A DNA stretch of 64,000 nt from Merdibacter sp965119685 (GTDB lineage: Bacteria > Bacillota_I > Bacilli_A > Erysipelotrichales > Erysipelotrichaceae), in NCBI GenBank assembly GCA_965119685.1, contig OZ221971.1, positions 930,001 through 994,000 of the forward strand, given 5' to 3'. A program made the translations under genes and the position numbers. Below are positions 26,754 to 35,621 of this stretch, piece by piece. The first letter of the stretch is position 1. Each line of letters starts with the position of its first letter. The notes under the pieces are model-generated. The model was not told the DNA's origin. It ran no database searches and was given only the letters and a program-made list of their open reading frames with translations.

Positions 26754-27684
26754 GCGCGTAGAAATCAAAGGGGCGATGGCGGCGGCGCTCATCATCGGCT
26801 GTCTGTTTTTATGGCTGGGGACACAAAGCCCGCTGCACGGTTTTTTCAGCGAGATTTTAACCGATTCAAAAAAAGAAAGCGAGCAGGACATCGTGCAGAT
26901 GGTGAGTCTTCAGCGGGGAGATACGCAGGTCGAGCTGGAGCTGGAGGAGTATCTAAAGGGCGTGGTCGGCTCGGAGATGACGCCCTCCTATGAGATGGAG
27001 GCGCTGAAAGCACAGGCGGTGGCCGCCCGCACCTTTGTCGCTTCCCGTAATTATCGGGTTGATGATTCGACTGCTTCGCAGGTGTACCTCGATGAATCAC
27101 AGCTCAAGGCGGCGTGGAAAGGCGACTATGAAGAGAGCAAAGCGCGCATCGAGGAGGCTGTCGATGCGACCAAGGGGCAGATCATGGTGGTTGACGGCGA
27201 GCCGATCACCGCGTTTTTCTTTGCCTCCAGCGGCGGCAAGACGGCAAACAGCGAGGAGTATTACAGCGGCGAGTTATCCTATCTGCGCAGTGTCGATTCC
27301 CCATGGGACGCGCAGGTGGACAGCGATTATGAGACGACCTTTCAATGTACGCGCGCACAGCTGGCACAGGCGTTAGGACTCTCTTCGCCGGTGGCACAGA
27401 TACAAGAGCCTCAGCGCTATGACAGCGGGTATGTCCGCTCGATCACCATTGACAACACCACCTTCAGCGGGCGCGAGCTGCGAGAGGCGTTACAGTTGAA
27501 ATCCAGCTGTTTCAGCGTCGATGTATCCGGGGATACCGTCACTTTTACGGTGGCCGGCTTTGGCCATGGCGTGGGCATGTCGCAGGAGGGAGCGCAGGGA
27601 ATGGCGTTAGAGGGGTATGACTATGAGGATATTTTAAAGCATTATTACACCGGAATCCAAATTGTCGATGTGTATAATTCCTAA
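26752..27684 (+). CDS. spoIID: stage II sporulation protein D (SpoIID), lytic transglycosylase
   Basis: A 310-residue protein with an N-terminal membrane anchor (AMAAALIIGCLFLWL) and the SpoIID domain: LEEYLKGVVGSEMTPSYEMEALKAQAVAARTF (quoted elsewhere only in part), FFASSGGKTANSEEYYSG, and GFGHGVGMSQEGAQGMA. SpoIID cleaves glycan strands during engulfment in sporulating cells. The catalytic glutamate in GSEMTPS is present. The start is uncertain: TTG at 26752 gives a usable gap to GAGG, while GTG at 26743 is only two bases from it. It is followed by spoIIQ, as in Bacillus. Confidence 0.88.
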   Translation: MRVEIKGAMAAALIIGCLFLWLGTQSPLHGFFSEILTDSKKESEQDIVQMVSLQRGDTQVELELEEYLKGVVGSEMTPSYEMEALKAQAVAARTFVASRNYRVDDSTASQVYLDESQLKAAWKGDYEESKARIEEAVDATKGQIMVVDGEPITAFFFASSGGKTANSEEYYSGELSYLRSVDSPWDAQVDSDYETTFQCTRAQLAQALGLSSPVAQIQEPQRYDSGYVRSITIDNTTFSGRELREALQLKSSCFSVDVSGDTVTFTVAGFGHGVGMSQEGAQGMALEGYDYEDILKHYYTGIQIVDVYNS

Positions 27685-27717
27685 AGGCATGGGCATAATG
27701 GGGATAGAGGTGATGAA

Positions 27718-28350
27718 ATGCTCAGCTATGAGAAGAAAGCTGTGAAGTGGAAAAAACGCGGAATCATCGTTCTTTCGCTGTTTTTAGCGGCGGCGGTTGG
27801 AACGCTGACATGGATGATGAATCAGAGTGCGCCCGCCGAGCCGACGGTGGCCGACAATGATCAGGTGGTGCTGATGCTGCCGGATCTGCCGCAAGAGGAG
27901 CGTGCGCAAAAGCCATTCTCGCTGGAGGCAGAGATCGCTGTCGACTATTTTGACGGCAAGGAGAGCGACGCGGTGCAGTTTACGAAGTTTGAGGACGTCT
28001 ATCGTTCTTCACAGGGAATCGATTATATCTATAACGGTGAAGCGTTCCCGGTGTTGGCGATGATGGCAGGCGAGGTGAGCGATGTGCGTGACGACGATCT
28101 GTTTGGCAAGACGGTCGTCATCACCAGCGGCGAGCTGACCGTAACTATGCAAAGTCTCGACGAGGTCAGCGTGAACAAAGGCGACAGCGTGAAGCAGGGC
28201 GAGGTGATCGGCAGTGCCGGAAGCTGTGTCTATGGCAAGGAGCTGGGGAACCATCTGCATCTGGTGACGGAGGTTAGCGGCAGACTGGTTGATCCGCAGG
28301 ATGTCTATGATAAGAGCGCAGAGGAGCTGACAGCGCTGGCGCAGAGCTGA
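27718..28350 (+). CDS. spoIIQ: SpoIIQ-like M23/LytM domain protein
   Basis: A 210-residue protein with one N-terminal membrane helix (GIIVLSLFLAAAVGTLTWMM) and a LytM domain. HLHL near residue 180 and GID near 100 are present, but the first metal-binding histidine is replaced (SSQGIDY instead of HxGxD). The same kind of loss makes Bacillus SpoIIQ catalytically inactive; there it binds SpoIIIAH across the septum. Position after spoIID and before mbl supports the name. GAGGTGATGAA precedes the ATG. Confidence 0.82.
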   Translation: MLSYEKKAVKWKKRGIIVLSLFLAAAVGTLTWMMNQSAPAEPTVADNDQVVLMLPDLPQEERAQKPFSLEAEIAVDYFDGKESDAVQFTKFEDVYRSSQGIDYIYNGEAFPVLAMMAGEVSDVRDDDLFGKTVVITSGELTVTMQSLDEVSVNKGDSVKQGEVIGSAGSCVYGKELGNHLHLVTEVSGRLVDPQDVYDKSAEELTALAQS

Positions 28351-28376
28351 TCCTTTGCGACGGTATGTGAAGAAAG

Positions 28377-28431
28377 GCACCCCCTTCCTGTGGCGATCCG
28401 CTGTATGGACGCCATCGGGCGGTGCTTTTTT
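28377..28431 (+). terminator. branched terminator after spoIIQ
   Basis: GCACC pairs with GGTGC and TGGCG with CGCCA inside it, followed by TTTTTT, about 27 bases after spoIIQ. Confidence 0.6.
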
Positions 28432-28548
28432 GCGCATGATAGAAGCGGGGCAATGCAAAGGGGATGCGCTGAGCGAAAAGTCGTTTTTCCTGCATGGAGA
28501 AGGGGCTGCTTGAAAAATGTGAAATCGTGGCGGTGATGGAGCAGCTAT

Positions 28549-28576
28549 TTGTTTTTGGCGGGAAAAGTGGTAAAAT
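28549..28576 (+). promoter_or_regulatory. promoter for mbl
   Basis: TTGTTT (28549-28554), 16-base spacer, TGG-TAAAAT with an extended -10. A second possible start, TGGATA-17-TATGAT (28603-28631), lies closer to the gene. Confidence 0.5.
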
Positions 28577-28660
28577 ATAGGGGCTGTCAGAAGCTATGGT
28601 GATGGATAGTGATGACAGAGTGTGGTATGATAAGAAAAATAGTGATTTGGAGGAATGTTC

Positions 28661-29647
28661 ATGTTTTCAAAAGAGGTTGGAATTGACTTAGGAACTGCAA
28701 ATATACTGATGTATGTCAAAGGTGAGGGTATCGTCATCGACGAGCCCAGCGTCGTTGCGATCGATGCGGAGACGAAAAAGTGTTTGGCCGCCGGCAGCGA
28801 GGCGAAGGAGATGCTGGGGCGTACCCCGGGCAAGATGTTAGCCATCCGTCCGCTGAAGGATGGCGTCATCGCTGATTTTGAGGTGACCGAAATCATGCTG
28901 AACTATTTCTTTAAGAAGCTGGAGCTCAAGGGAATGTTCAAGCGTCCGATCATCCTGATCTGCTGTCCGAGCAACATCACCAGCGTGGAACGCAATGCGA
29001 TCCGCGACGCGGCATATCGCAGCGGGGCAAAAAAGGTGTACATTGAGGAGGAGCCGAAGGTGGCGGCCGTCGGCGCGGGGCTAGACATCGGCAGACCGAG
29101 CGGCTGCATGGTGCTTGACATCGGCGGCGGTACGACGGATGTGGCGGTCATTTCGTTAGGCGAGATCATCACCAGCACCTCTTTGCGGGTTGCCGGCGAT
29201 GCGATGGATCGTGAGATTATCAAGTTTTGCAAAGAGGAGAAAAAGCTGCTGATCGGTGATCGTACGGCAGAGGAAGTCAAAAAGAAGATCGGTACGGCTT
29301 GGAAGGGCTCCGATCAGGAAGTGATGGAAGTCAGCGGCCGTGATTTGGTCAGCGGACTGCCGATCAGCATCGAGATTAACAGCGCTGAGATTCAAGGCTG
29401 TCTCAGCGAGCGGCTGGCGGAGATCATCCATGCCTGCCGCACGGTGCTGGAGAATACGCCGCCGGAATTAGCCGCCGATATCGTTACCCGCGGCATCGTG
29501 CTGACTGGCGGAGGCGCGCTGCTCAAGGGCTTGGATGAGCTGCTGCGCGATGAGCTGCACATTCCGGTATTCGTGGCGGACAATGCGCTTCGCTGCGTGG
29601 CGGAGGGCACCGGCATCCTGTTGGAAAACCTGCATCTGGTGAATTAA
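28661..29647 (+). CDS. mbl: MreB-like actin homologue (Mbl)
   Basis: A 328-residue cell-shape protein. It begins MFSKEVGIDLGTANILMYVKG and has the actin-fold loops EEEPKVAAVGAG, VLDIGGGTTDVAVI and GIVLTGGGALLKGLDE. Mbl filaments guide lateral wall synthesis at the membrane. Its place after spoIID-spoIIQ matches Bacillus mbl rather than the mreBCD operon. The spoIIID gene that usually lies between is absent. I take ATG 28661, six bases after TTGGAGGA. Confidence 0.92.
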   Translation: MFSKEVGIDLGTANILMYVKGEGIVIDEPSVVAIDAETKKCLAAGSEAKEMLGRTPGKMLAIRPLKDGVIADFEVTEIMLNYFFKKLELKGMFKRPIILICCPSNITSVERNAIRDAAYRSGAKKVYIEEEPKVAAVGAGLDIGRPSGCMVLDIGGGTTDVAVISLGEIITSTSLRVAGDAMDREIIKFCKEEKKLLIGDRTAEEVKKKIGTAWKGSDQEVMEVSGRDLVSGLPISIEINSAEIQGCLSERLAEIIHACRTVLENTPPELAADIVTRGIVLTGGGALLKGLDELLRDELHIPVFVADNALRCVAEGTGILLENLHLVN

Positions 29648-29669
29648 CCGGCGCAGCTGAGGTCGGTTT

Positions 29670-30749
29670 ATGAATGATCTTCTGTATGTCGTTCTCCCTT
29701 TTGCCATCTCCCTGATATTGACGCCGCTTGTCAAACGCATCGCCTATCGCTTGGATGCGTTTGCACAGATCAACGAGCGGACCGTTCATTCAGGGAAGAT
29801 CGTACGCATCGGCGGCGTGGCGATCTATCTGGCATTTATCGTTTCCATGGCGTGCTTTGTCAAGACGGACATGGCGATGAACGGCATTTTGCTGGGTTCG
29901 ACGATCATGTTTATCGGCGGTTTGATCGACGATTTTGTCAACCTGCGCCCCCTGCTGAAATTCGGCTTTCAGGTGGTGGCGGCGATCGTGCTGATCGCTT
30001 CCGGGGTGACGTTAGATGTGATCCGTCTGCCCTTTGGCATTACGATTTCCATGGGGGTCGTCTCGGTGATCGTCACGTTCCTGTGGATTACCGGGATTAC
30101 CAACGCGGTCAACTTGATCGATGGCTTGGATGGCCTTTGCGGGGGTATCAGCGTCATCATCCTCATCGTCATCGCCATGCTCGCCGTCATTGAGCGCAGA
30201 AGCGACGTAGAGATGATCTCGCTGATCCTAGCGGGGGCGACGCTGGGCTTTCTCGTCTATAACGCGCATCCCGCCAGCATCTTCATGGGCGATTGCGGAG
30301 CGCTGTTTCTCGGCTTTATCATCTCGGCGATCTCCTTGCTAGGGTTTAAGAGCTCGACGATCATGACGTTAGCGCTGCCTTTGCTGCTGCTGGGGTTGCC
30401 GATCATCGACACGCTGAGCGCGATCTTGCGGCGAACGCTCAAAGGACATAAGTTTTCCGAGGCGGATAAAAGCCACATTCACCATCAGCTGATGAATAAG
30501 TTCGGGCATAAGAACACCGTGATCATCATGTGCATCGTCACGGCGCTGTTTGGACTGACCGCTTACTGCTATATGATTAACAAGGGCATCGGTTTGCTCT
30601 CCTTGTTTATCATCATGCTCATGGTTGAGCTCTTTATCGAGGTGTCCGGGATGATCTCTGACAAATATCATCCGATCCTCTCCATCGCCCGCCGCATTCG
30701 TCAGCGCCTGCAGCGCAAAAAGCATACGACACAAAGCGACAGCCGCTGA
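29670..30749 (+). CDS. tagO: undecaprenyl-phosphate N-acetylglucosaminyl-1-phosphate transferase (TagO/WecA family)
   Basis: A 359-residue enzyme with about ten membrane helices. It loads GlcNAc-1-phosphate on undecaprenyl phosphate and so begins wall teichoic acid or other surface polymers. Motifs are GGLIDDFVNLRP near residue 88, NAVNLIDGLDGLCGG near 145, NAHPASIFMGDCG near 198 and SHIHHQLM near 270. It is separated by 22 bases from mbl and likely co-transcribed. GAGGT precedes the ATG. Confidence 0.9.
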   Translation: MNDLLYVVLPFAISLILTPLVKRIAYRLDAFAQINERTVHSGKIVRIGGVAIYLAFIVSMACFVKTDMAMNGILLGSTIMFIGGLIDDFVNLRPLLKFGFQVVAAIVLIASGVTLDVIRLPFGITISMGVVSVIVTFLWITGITNAVNLIDGLDGLCGGISVIILIVIAMLAVIERRSDVEMISLILAGATLGFLVYNAHPASIFMGDCGALFLGFIISAISLLGFKSSTIMTLALPLLLLGLPIIDTLSAILRRTLKGHKFSEADKSHIHHQLMNKFGHKNTVIIMCIVTALFGLTAYCYMINKGIGLLSLFIIMLMVELFIEVSGMISDKYHPILSIARRIRQRLQRKKHTTQSDSR

Positions 30750-30766
30750 GGGCCGTCGCTTTTTTT
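30735..30766 (+). terminator. Rho-independent terminator of mbl-tagO
   Basis: AGCGAC and GTCGCT enclose the tagO stop codon in the loop; seven T follow. It is part of a duplicated unit (see the repeat entry). Confidence 0.65.
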
Positions 30767-31006
30767 ACGTGTGCCGCGCTTAAAAACGGTAGGTGGAGAA
30801 AATGAGCAGCGTGCGAGAAAAGCGGTTCTCTTAAAGCATTTTGAAAAACGCGCGGCAGTTTTTGACAGATACCAAACGACAGGACAGCCGCTGAGAGCCG
30901 TCGCTTTTTATATGCGCCGCGCTTAAAAACGGTAGGTGGAGAAAATGAGCAGCGTGTGAGGAAAGCGATTCCCTTGAAGCATTTTGAAAAAGGCGCGGCA
31001 TTCTTT
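30738..31006 (+). repeat. tandem duplication of a ~125-base intergenic unit
   Basis: Unit 1 (30738-30863) and unit 2 (30883-31006) align along their full length with scattered substitutions and one small gap. Each starts in the terminator (GACAGCCGCTGAG), contains AAAACGGTAGGTGGAG, and ends with GCGCGGCA and a T-rich run. Within each unit GCCGCGC near the start can pair with GCGCGGC near the end. No protein is encoded. Confidence 0.85.
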
Positions 31007-31099
31007 GGTACCGGTGGCTGCTGCTCCGCGCAGCATCCTTTTTTTGCATCTGCGGCCTTTTGCCCGTTTTCTCAAAACGCAAAAAGAATAATCTTTCTC

Positions 31100-31127
31100 T
31101 TGACAGGAGAGCGTGTATCACTATAAT
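31100..31127 (+). promoter_or_regulatory. consensus sigma-A promoter of the marR-ABC operon
   Basis: TTGACA (31100-31105), 16-base spacer, TATAAT (31122-31127): perfect hexamers, the strongest promoter match in the window. Confidence 0.85.
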
Positions 31128-31139
31128 AGTTAATGTGCT

Positions 31140-31159
31140 AATTAGTTGGCTAACTAATT
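31140..31159 (+). promoter_or_regulatory. probable MarR operator
   Basis: AATTAGTT-GGCT-AACTAATT, an 8-base perfect inverted repeat beginning 12 bases after the -10 box, just before the marR start. Position and symmetry fit autorepression. Confidence 0.65.
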
Positions 31160-31173
31160 GGGAAAGAGGTGGC

Positions 31174-31623
31174 ATGATGGAGGACAACAAGAAGATCAGC
31201 AGTCTGCTGCGGACGATCGACATCCGCATTCGTATGGATTTGAACGCCCGCAATGAAAAGCTACAGCTGACATCGATGCAGACGCGCATCCTCTGCTTTT
31301 TGATCGACCGCGATCAGCAGGAGATCAATCCGCGCGATCTGGAGCATTATTTCCGCATCAGCAAGCCGACGGTAACCGGAGTGCTGAAACGGCTGGAGGA
31401 TAAGGGCTTTCTCCATTATGAACCAAGCGCGAAAGATCTGCGCTACAAGCAGATCGTACTCGACGACAAGGCGTACCAATGCGCCAAGCAGCTGCAGGCC
31501 AGCTTTGAGGCGATGGAGCGTAAGCTGTATCAGGGGCTCAGCGCAGAGGAACTGGAACTGACACGCTCGCTGTTAGCACGTCTGTTAGACAACATTTCTA
31601 AAGAAGAGGAGGTTGTGCAATGA
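31174..31623 (+). CDS. MarR-family transcriptional regulator
   Basis: A 149-residue winged-helix regulator. The recognition region is INPRDLEHYFRISKPTVTGVLKRLEDKGFL, followed by the wing SAKDLRYKQIVLDDK. It overlaps the first ABC gene by four bases (ATGA), and a palindrome lies between its consensus promoter and its start, so it very likely represses its own operon and responds to a compound exported by the transporter. The ligand is unknown. GAGGTGG precedes the ATG pair at 31174/31177. Confidence 0.88.
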   Translation: MMEDNKKISSLLRTIDIRIRMDLNARNEKLQLTSMQTRILCFLIDRDQQEINPRDLEHYFRISKPTVTGVLKRLEDKGFLHYEPSAKDLRYKQIVLDDKAYQCAKQLQASFEAMERKLYQGLSAEELELTRSLLARLLDNISKEEEVVQ

Positions 31624-33365
31624 AACGATTGCTTCAAGAATTGAAAGAGTACAAGGCATCCTCGATCAAAGCGCCGCTGTTCATGATCGGCGAGGTGGGC
31701 TTAGAGCTCTCGCTGCCGACTTTGATGGCGTTTGTCATCGACAACGGTGTGATGAAAGGGGATATGCGAACGGCTGTCATCATGGGCTTCGTCATGCTGG
31801 CGGTTGCTTTTTTATCGCTCGCATGCGGTGCGCTCAGCGCGAAGAATGCGTCTTATGCTTCTGCCGGTTTTGTCAAGAACCTGCGCAAGGCGATGTTTGA
31901 AAACATCCAGCGGTTTTCTTTCCGCAATGTAGACCGTTATTCCACCGCCGGACTCATCACCCGTCTGATGACGGATACGACCAATGTGCAGAATGCTTAC
32001 ATGATGATTCTGCGCATGTGTGTGCGTGCGCCGATGATGCTCATTCTGGCGATGGTGATGACCTTTACGATCCATGCGGATCTGGCAATCTATTTCCTGT
32101 ATGCCCTGTTATTTTTAGCCGTTGCGCTGACGCTGATCACCGCGCTTTCCTATCCGGTGTTTCGCAAGGTGTTCCGCAAGTATGACGATCTCAACGCCAG
32201 CGTGCAGGAGAATATCACCAACATGCGCGTCGTCAAGGCGTATGTTAAGGAAGAAGCGGAAACGAAAAAGTTTAAAAGCGCCAGTGAAAAGCTGTATGAG
32301 ATGTTTTGCAAGGCGGAGAAGATTTTGGTGCTCAACGGCCCGATGATGCAGTTGGCCATGTATGCCTGCATCATGGCGATCGGCTGGTTCGGCGCACAGT
32401 TTGTCGTTGTCGGCTCTTTGACGACCGGCGAGCTGATGAGCATGTTCACTTATACGATGCAGCTGCTGATGAGCCTGATGATGCTGTCGATGGTGTTCGT
32501 CATGATCTCCATGTCCACCGCTTCGGCAAAGCGTATCGTCGAGGTGCTGGAAGAGACCAGCGATATTCACAATCCCGCGCATCCAGTCTATGAGATCAGC
32601 GATGGCAGCATCCGCTTTGAGAATGTCTCCTTCGATTACTTCACCCATGAATTTGACAAAGAAGCAAACGATGCGGTATTGCGCAATATCAACTTAGAGA
32701 TTGCCAGCGGCGAAACCATCGGCATCTTAGGCGGTACCGGCAGCGCCAAGAGTACGCTGGTGCAGCTGATCCCGCGCTTGTACGATGTAAGCAAGGGCGC
32801 CGTCTATGTCGGCGGGCGCAACGTCAAGGAATACGATCTGGAGACCCTGCGCAATCAGGTAGCGATGGTCTTGCAGAAAAACGTGCTGTTCTCCGGAACG
32901 ATCAAGGAGAACCTGCGCTGGGGCAATCCGGACGCCGGCGAGGAAGAAATGGTGAAAGCGTGTCAGCTGGCACAGGCGGACGAGTTCATCTCCCGTTTCC
33001 CGGATGGCTATGATACGTATATCGAGCAGGGCGGCAGCAATGTCTCCGGCGGTCAGAAACAGCGTCTGTGCATCGCCCGCGCCTTGCTGAAAAAACCGAA
33101 AATTCTCATTTTGGACGATTCGACCAGCGCTGTCGACACCAAGACCGACGCGCTGATCCGCAAAGCCTTCCGCGAGGACATTCCGGATACGACCAAGCTC
33201 ATCATCTCTCAGCGCATCTCCTCGATTGAGGACGCCGACCGCATCATCGTGCTCAACGACGGCGTGATCGACGGTATCGGCACGCATGAGGAGCTGTTAA
33301 AGAGCAATGCGATCTATCAGGAGATTTACGAAACACAGAAGAAGGGGGCGGCAGACGATGAATAA
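31620..33365 (+). CDS. ABC exporter subunit with degenerate ATP site
   Basis: A 581-residue half-transporter: six membrane helices (1-310) and one ATPase domain. Walker A is the variant GGTGSAKST, the signature is VSGGQKQRL, and Walker B ends ILDDSTSAVD, with aspartate in place of the catalytic glutamate. That asymmetry is typical of one chain of heterodimeric exporters such as TM287/288, BmrCD and LmrCD. The partner is the next gene. Drug or peptide export is the usual role. Confidence 0.9.
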   Translation: MKRLLQELKEYKASSIKAPLFMIGEVGLELSLPTLMAFVIDNGVMKGDMRTAVIMGFVMLAVAFLSLACGALSAKNASYASAGFVKNLRKAMFENIQRFSFRNVDRYSTAGLITRLMTDTTNVQNAYMMILRMCVRAPMMLILAMVMTFTIHADLAIYFLYALLFLAVALTLITALSYPVFRKVFRKYDDLNASVQENITNMRVVKAYVKEEAETKKFKSASEKLYEMFCKAEKILVLNGPMMQLAMYACIMAIGWFGAQFVVVGSLTTGELMSMFTYTMQLLMSLMMLSMVFVMISMSTASAKRIVEVLEETSDIHNPAHPVYEISDGSIRFENVSFDYFTHEFDKEANDAVLRNINLEIASGETIGILGGTGSAKSTLVQLIPRLYDVSKGAVYVGGRNVKEYDLETLRNQVAMVLQKNVLFSGTIKENLRWGNPDAGEEEMVKACQLAQADEFISRFPDGYDTYIEQGGSNVSGGQKQRLCIARALLKKPKILILDDSTSAVDTKTDALIRKAFREDIPDTTKLIISQRISSIEDADRIIVLNDGVIDGIGTHEELLKSNAIYQEIYETQKKGAADDE

Positions 33366-35226
33366 AAGACATTTGAATTTCAAGGTGCTCGCCCGGCTGA
33401 TGGGCTATGTCATCACTCACTACAAGTTCTCCTGTCTCATCACGCTGGTATTTATCATCCTTTCCAGCGTGGCTAACGTCTCGGTTTCCCTGTTTATCCG
33501 CGTGCTGATCGACGACTATATCACGCCGCTCTCACAGAGTGCGCATCCGGATTTCAGCTCGCTGTTATCCATTCTGTTGGTCATGCTGTGCGTATTTGGC
33601 ATGGGTGTGCTCTCCAACCTGTTTTATCAGCGCATCCTCGTCAACGTCGGACAGGGCACGCTGCGCAACATCCGCAACGATCTGTTTGCGCACATGGAAA
33701 AGCTGCCGATCGGCTACTTTGATACACATCCCCACGGCGATATTATGAGCGTTTACACCAATGATGCCGATACGTTGCGGCAGGTCATCACCCAGAGTAT
33801 CCCGCAAACGATTCAGGCGATGTTTAACGTCTTGTTTGTCGGCACCTCGATGGTGATCATCTCTCTGCCTTTGGCACTGCTGTCGATCGTCATGGTCTGC
33901 GTGATGCTCAGCGTAGCCAATAAGATCGGAGGACGTTCTGCGCAAAACTTCAAAAAGCAGCAGGAAAACCTCGGCCGTGAGAACGGTTATATCGAGGAGA
34001 TGATGGAAGGCTCCAAGGTCATCAAGGTGTTCACGCACGAGCAGGAGGTCATCGACGATTTCAACCGCATCAACGAGGATCTCTTCGAAAGCAGCTATAA
34101 GGCGAACACCTACGCCAGCGTGCTGATGCCGATCGTCGCCAACATCGGCAACGTCTCTTACGTGTTAGCGACGCTGGTGGGCGGTGTGCTGGCCATCGGC
34201 GGCTGGACCGGTCTGACCTTAGGCTCGCTCGCTTCCTTCTTGCAGCTGAACCGTTCCTTCAATATGCCGATCTCCAACATCTCTCAGCAGATGAATGCCG
34301 TGGCGATGGCGATGGCCGGCGCCGAGCGCATCTTTGCCTTGATGGATGAGACGGTGGAAGTCGATCAGGGTATGGTGACGCTGACACGCTACAAGGAAAA
34401 TGAGCAGGGAGAGATCGTCGAGACGCAGGAATACACCAACAAATGGGCATGGAAGCATCCGCGTGCCAACGGTACGGTGGAGTATGTGCCGTTACAGGGC
34501 GAGGTGCTCTTCCACGACGTCACTTTCAGCTATGTGCCAAACAAGGTCGTTTTGCACAACATCGAGCTTTACGCCAAGCCGGGACAGAAGATCGCCTTTG
34601 TCGGAGCGACGGGTGCCGGCAAGACGACGATCACCAATCTGATCAACCGCTTTTACGACATACAGGAAGGCTCGATCACTTATGACGGCATCGACATCAA
34701 GCTGATTCAAAAGGACGCGCTGCGCAAATCGCTGGGCATCGTCTTGCAGGATACGCATCTGTTCTCCGGTACCATCCGCGACAATATCCGCTATGGCAAA
34801 CCGGATGCGAGCGATGAAGAGGTGATCGCCGCGGCAAAGCTCGCCAATGCACATGATTTCATCCGTCATCTGGAACATGGCTATGACACCTATCTCAGCG
34901 GGGATGGCTCCTCGCTCTCCCAAGGACAGCGTCAGCTGCTCTCCATCGCCAGAGCGGCGCTTGCCAACGCACCGGTGCTCATTTTGGATGAGGCGACCAG
35001 CTCGATTGACTCGCGTACCGAGAAGATGGTGCAGGATGGCATGGACAAGCTGATGAGCGGCCGTACGACCTTTGTCATCGCCCATCGTTTGTCCACGATC
35101 AAAAACTCTGACGTCATCATGGTGCTCGATCAGGGACGCATCATCGAACGCGGCAATCACGAGAGTCTGCTCGCGAAAAAAGGCGTCTACTATCAGCTCT
35201 ACACCGGAGCGCTGGAAATGGATTAG
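33358..35226 (+). CDS. ABC exporter subunit with canonical ATP site
   Basis: A 622-residue half-transporter with six membrane helices, Walker A GATGAGKTT, signature LSQGQRQLL and Walker B VLILDEATSSID with the catalytic glutamate. An acidic insert lies between the membrane and ATPase domains (YKENEQGEIVETQEYTNKW). It overlaps its partner gene by eight bases. Together they make one functional and one degenerate ATP site. The stop is followed by a strong terminator. Confidence 0.9.
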   Translation: MNKRHLNFKVLARLMGYVITHYKFSCLITLVFIILSSVANVSVSLFIRVLIDDYITPLSQSAHPDFSSLLSILLVMLCVFGMGVLSNLFYQRILVNVGQGTLRNIRNDLFAHMEKLPIGYFDTHPHGDIMSVYTNDADTLRQVITQSIPQTIQAMFNVLFVGTSMVIISLPLALLSIVMVCVMLSVANKIGGRSAQNFKKQQENLGRENGYIEEMMEGSKVIKVFTHEQEVIDDFNRINEDLFESSYKANTYASVLMPIVANIGNVSYVLATLVGGVLAIGGWTGLTLGSLASFLQLNRSFNMPISNISQQMNAVAMAMAGAERIFALMDETVEVDQGMVTLTRYKENEQGEIVETQEYTNKWAWKHPRANGTVEYVPLQGEVLFHDVTFSYVPNKVVLHNIELYAKPGQKIAFVGATGAGKTTITNLINRFYDIQEGSITYDGIDIKLIQKDALRKSLGIVLQDTHLFSGTIRDNIRYGKPDASDEEVIAAAKLANAHDFIRHLEHGYDTYLSGDGSSLSQGQRQLLSIARAALANAPVLILDEATSSIDSRTEKMVQDGMDKLMSGRTTFVIAHRLSTIKNSDVIMVLDQGRIIERGNHESLLAKKGVYYQLYTGALEMD

Positions 35227-35263
35227 CACGGCGCACGGCTCTGCACTTTTGAATAGAATCCTT

Positions 35264-35307
35264 GCTCCCCTCTTGCGGCGATCAAAGCGGCAGGGGGAGC
35301 TTTTTTA
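35264..35307 (+). terminator. Rho-independent terminator of the ABC operon
   Basis: GCTCCCC pairs with GGGGAGC over a loop with further pairing, followed by TTTTTT. Confidence 0.8.
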
Positions 35308-35571
35308 TTAGAAATACAGCTGTCCAAAGGCCGTTTTTTGGATACCCGCGCTTTTTGGGATGTGTCAAAGAGAACGGCAAAATCATGTGAAAATTGCATA
35401 GCATGCTCAGCTTTCATTATCGGGGCTTCCTCGCTTCCTCTTTTAACGGCCTAAGAAAGCGCGCAAAAAGAATCTTCTCTCCTTTTACGGACGTATCTTC
35501 CCGTGCTTGTTCAGGAAAGCGTGCGCTCTCCAAAAACATGCAGGGCGAGGCAGGATTGTGCACATCTCGTA

Positions 35572-35600
35572 TGGACATTTGCGGCGCCGTCCGCTATGAT
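35572..35600 (+). promoter_or_regulatory. promoter of the AIM24-family gene
   Basis: TGGACA (35572-35577), 17-base spacer, TATGAT (35595-35600), five of six matches in both hexamers. The 260 bases upstream, back to the terminator, hold nothing I can support. Confidence 0.6.
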
Positions 35601-35621
35601 GAAAGTGACAGGAGGGATGGG

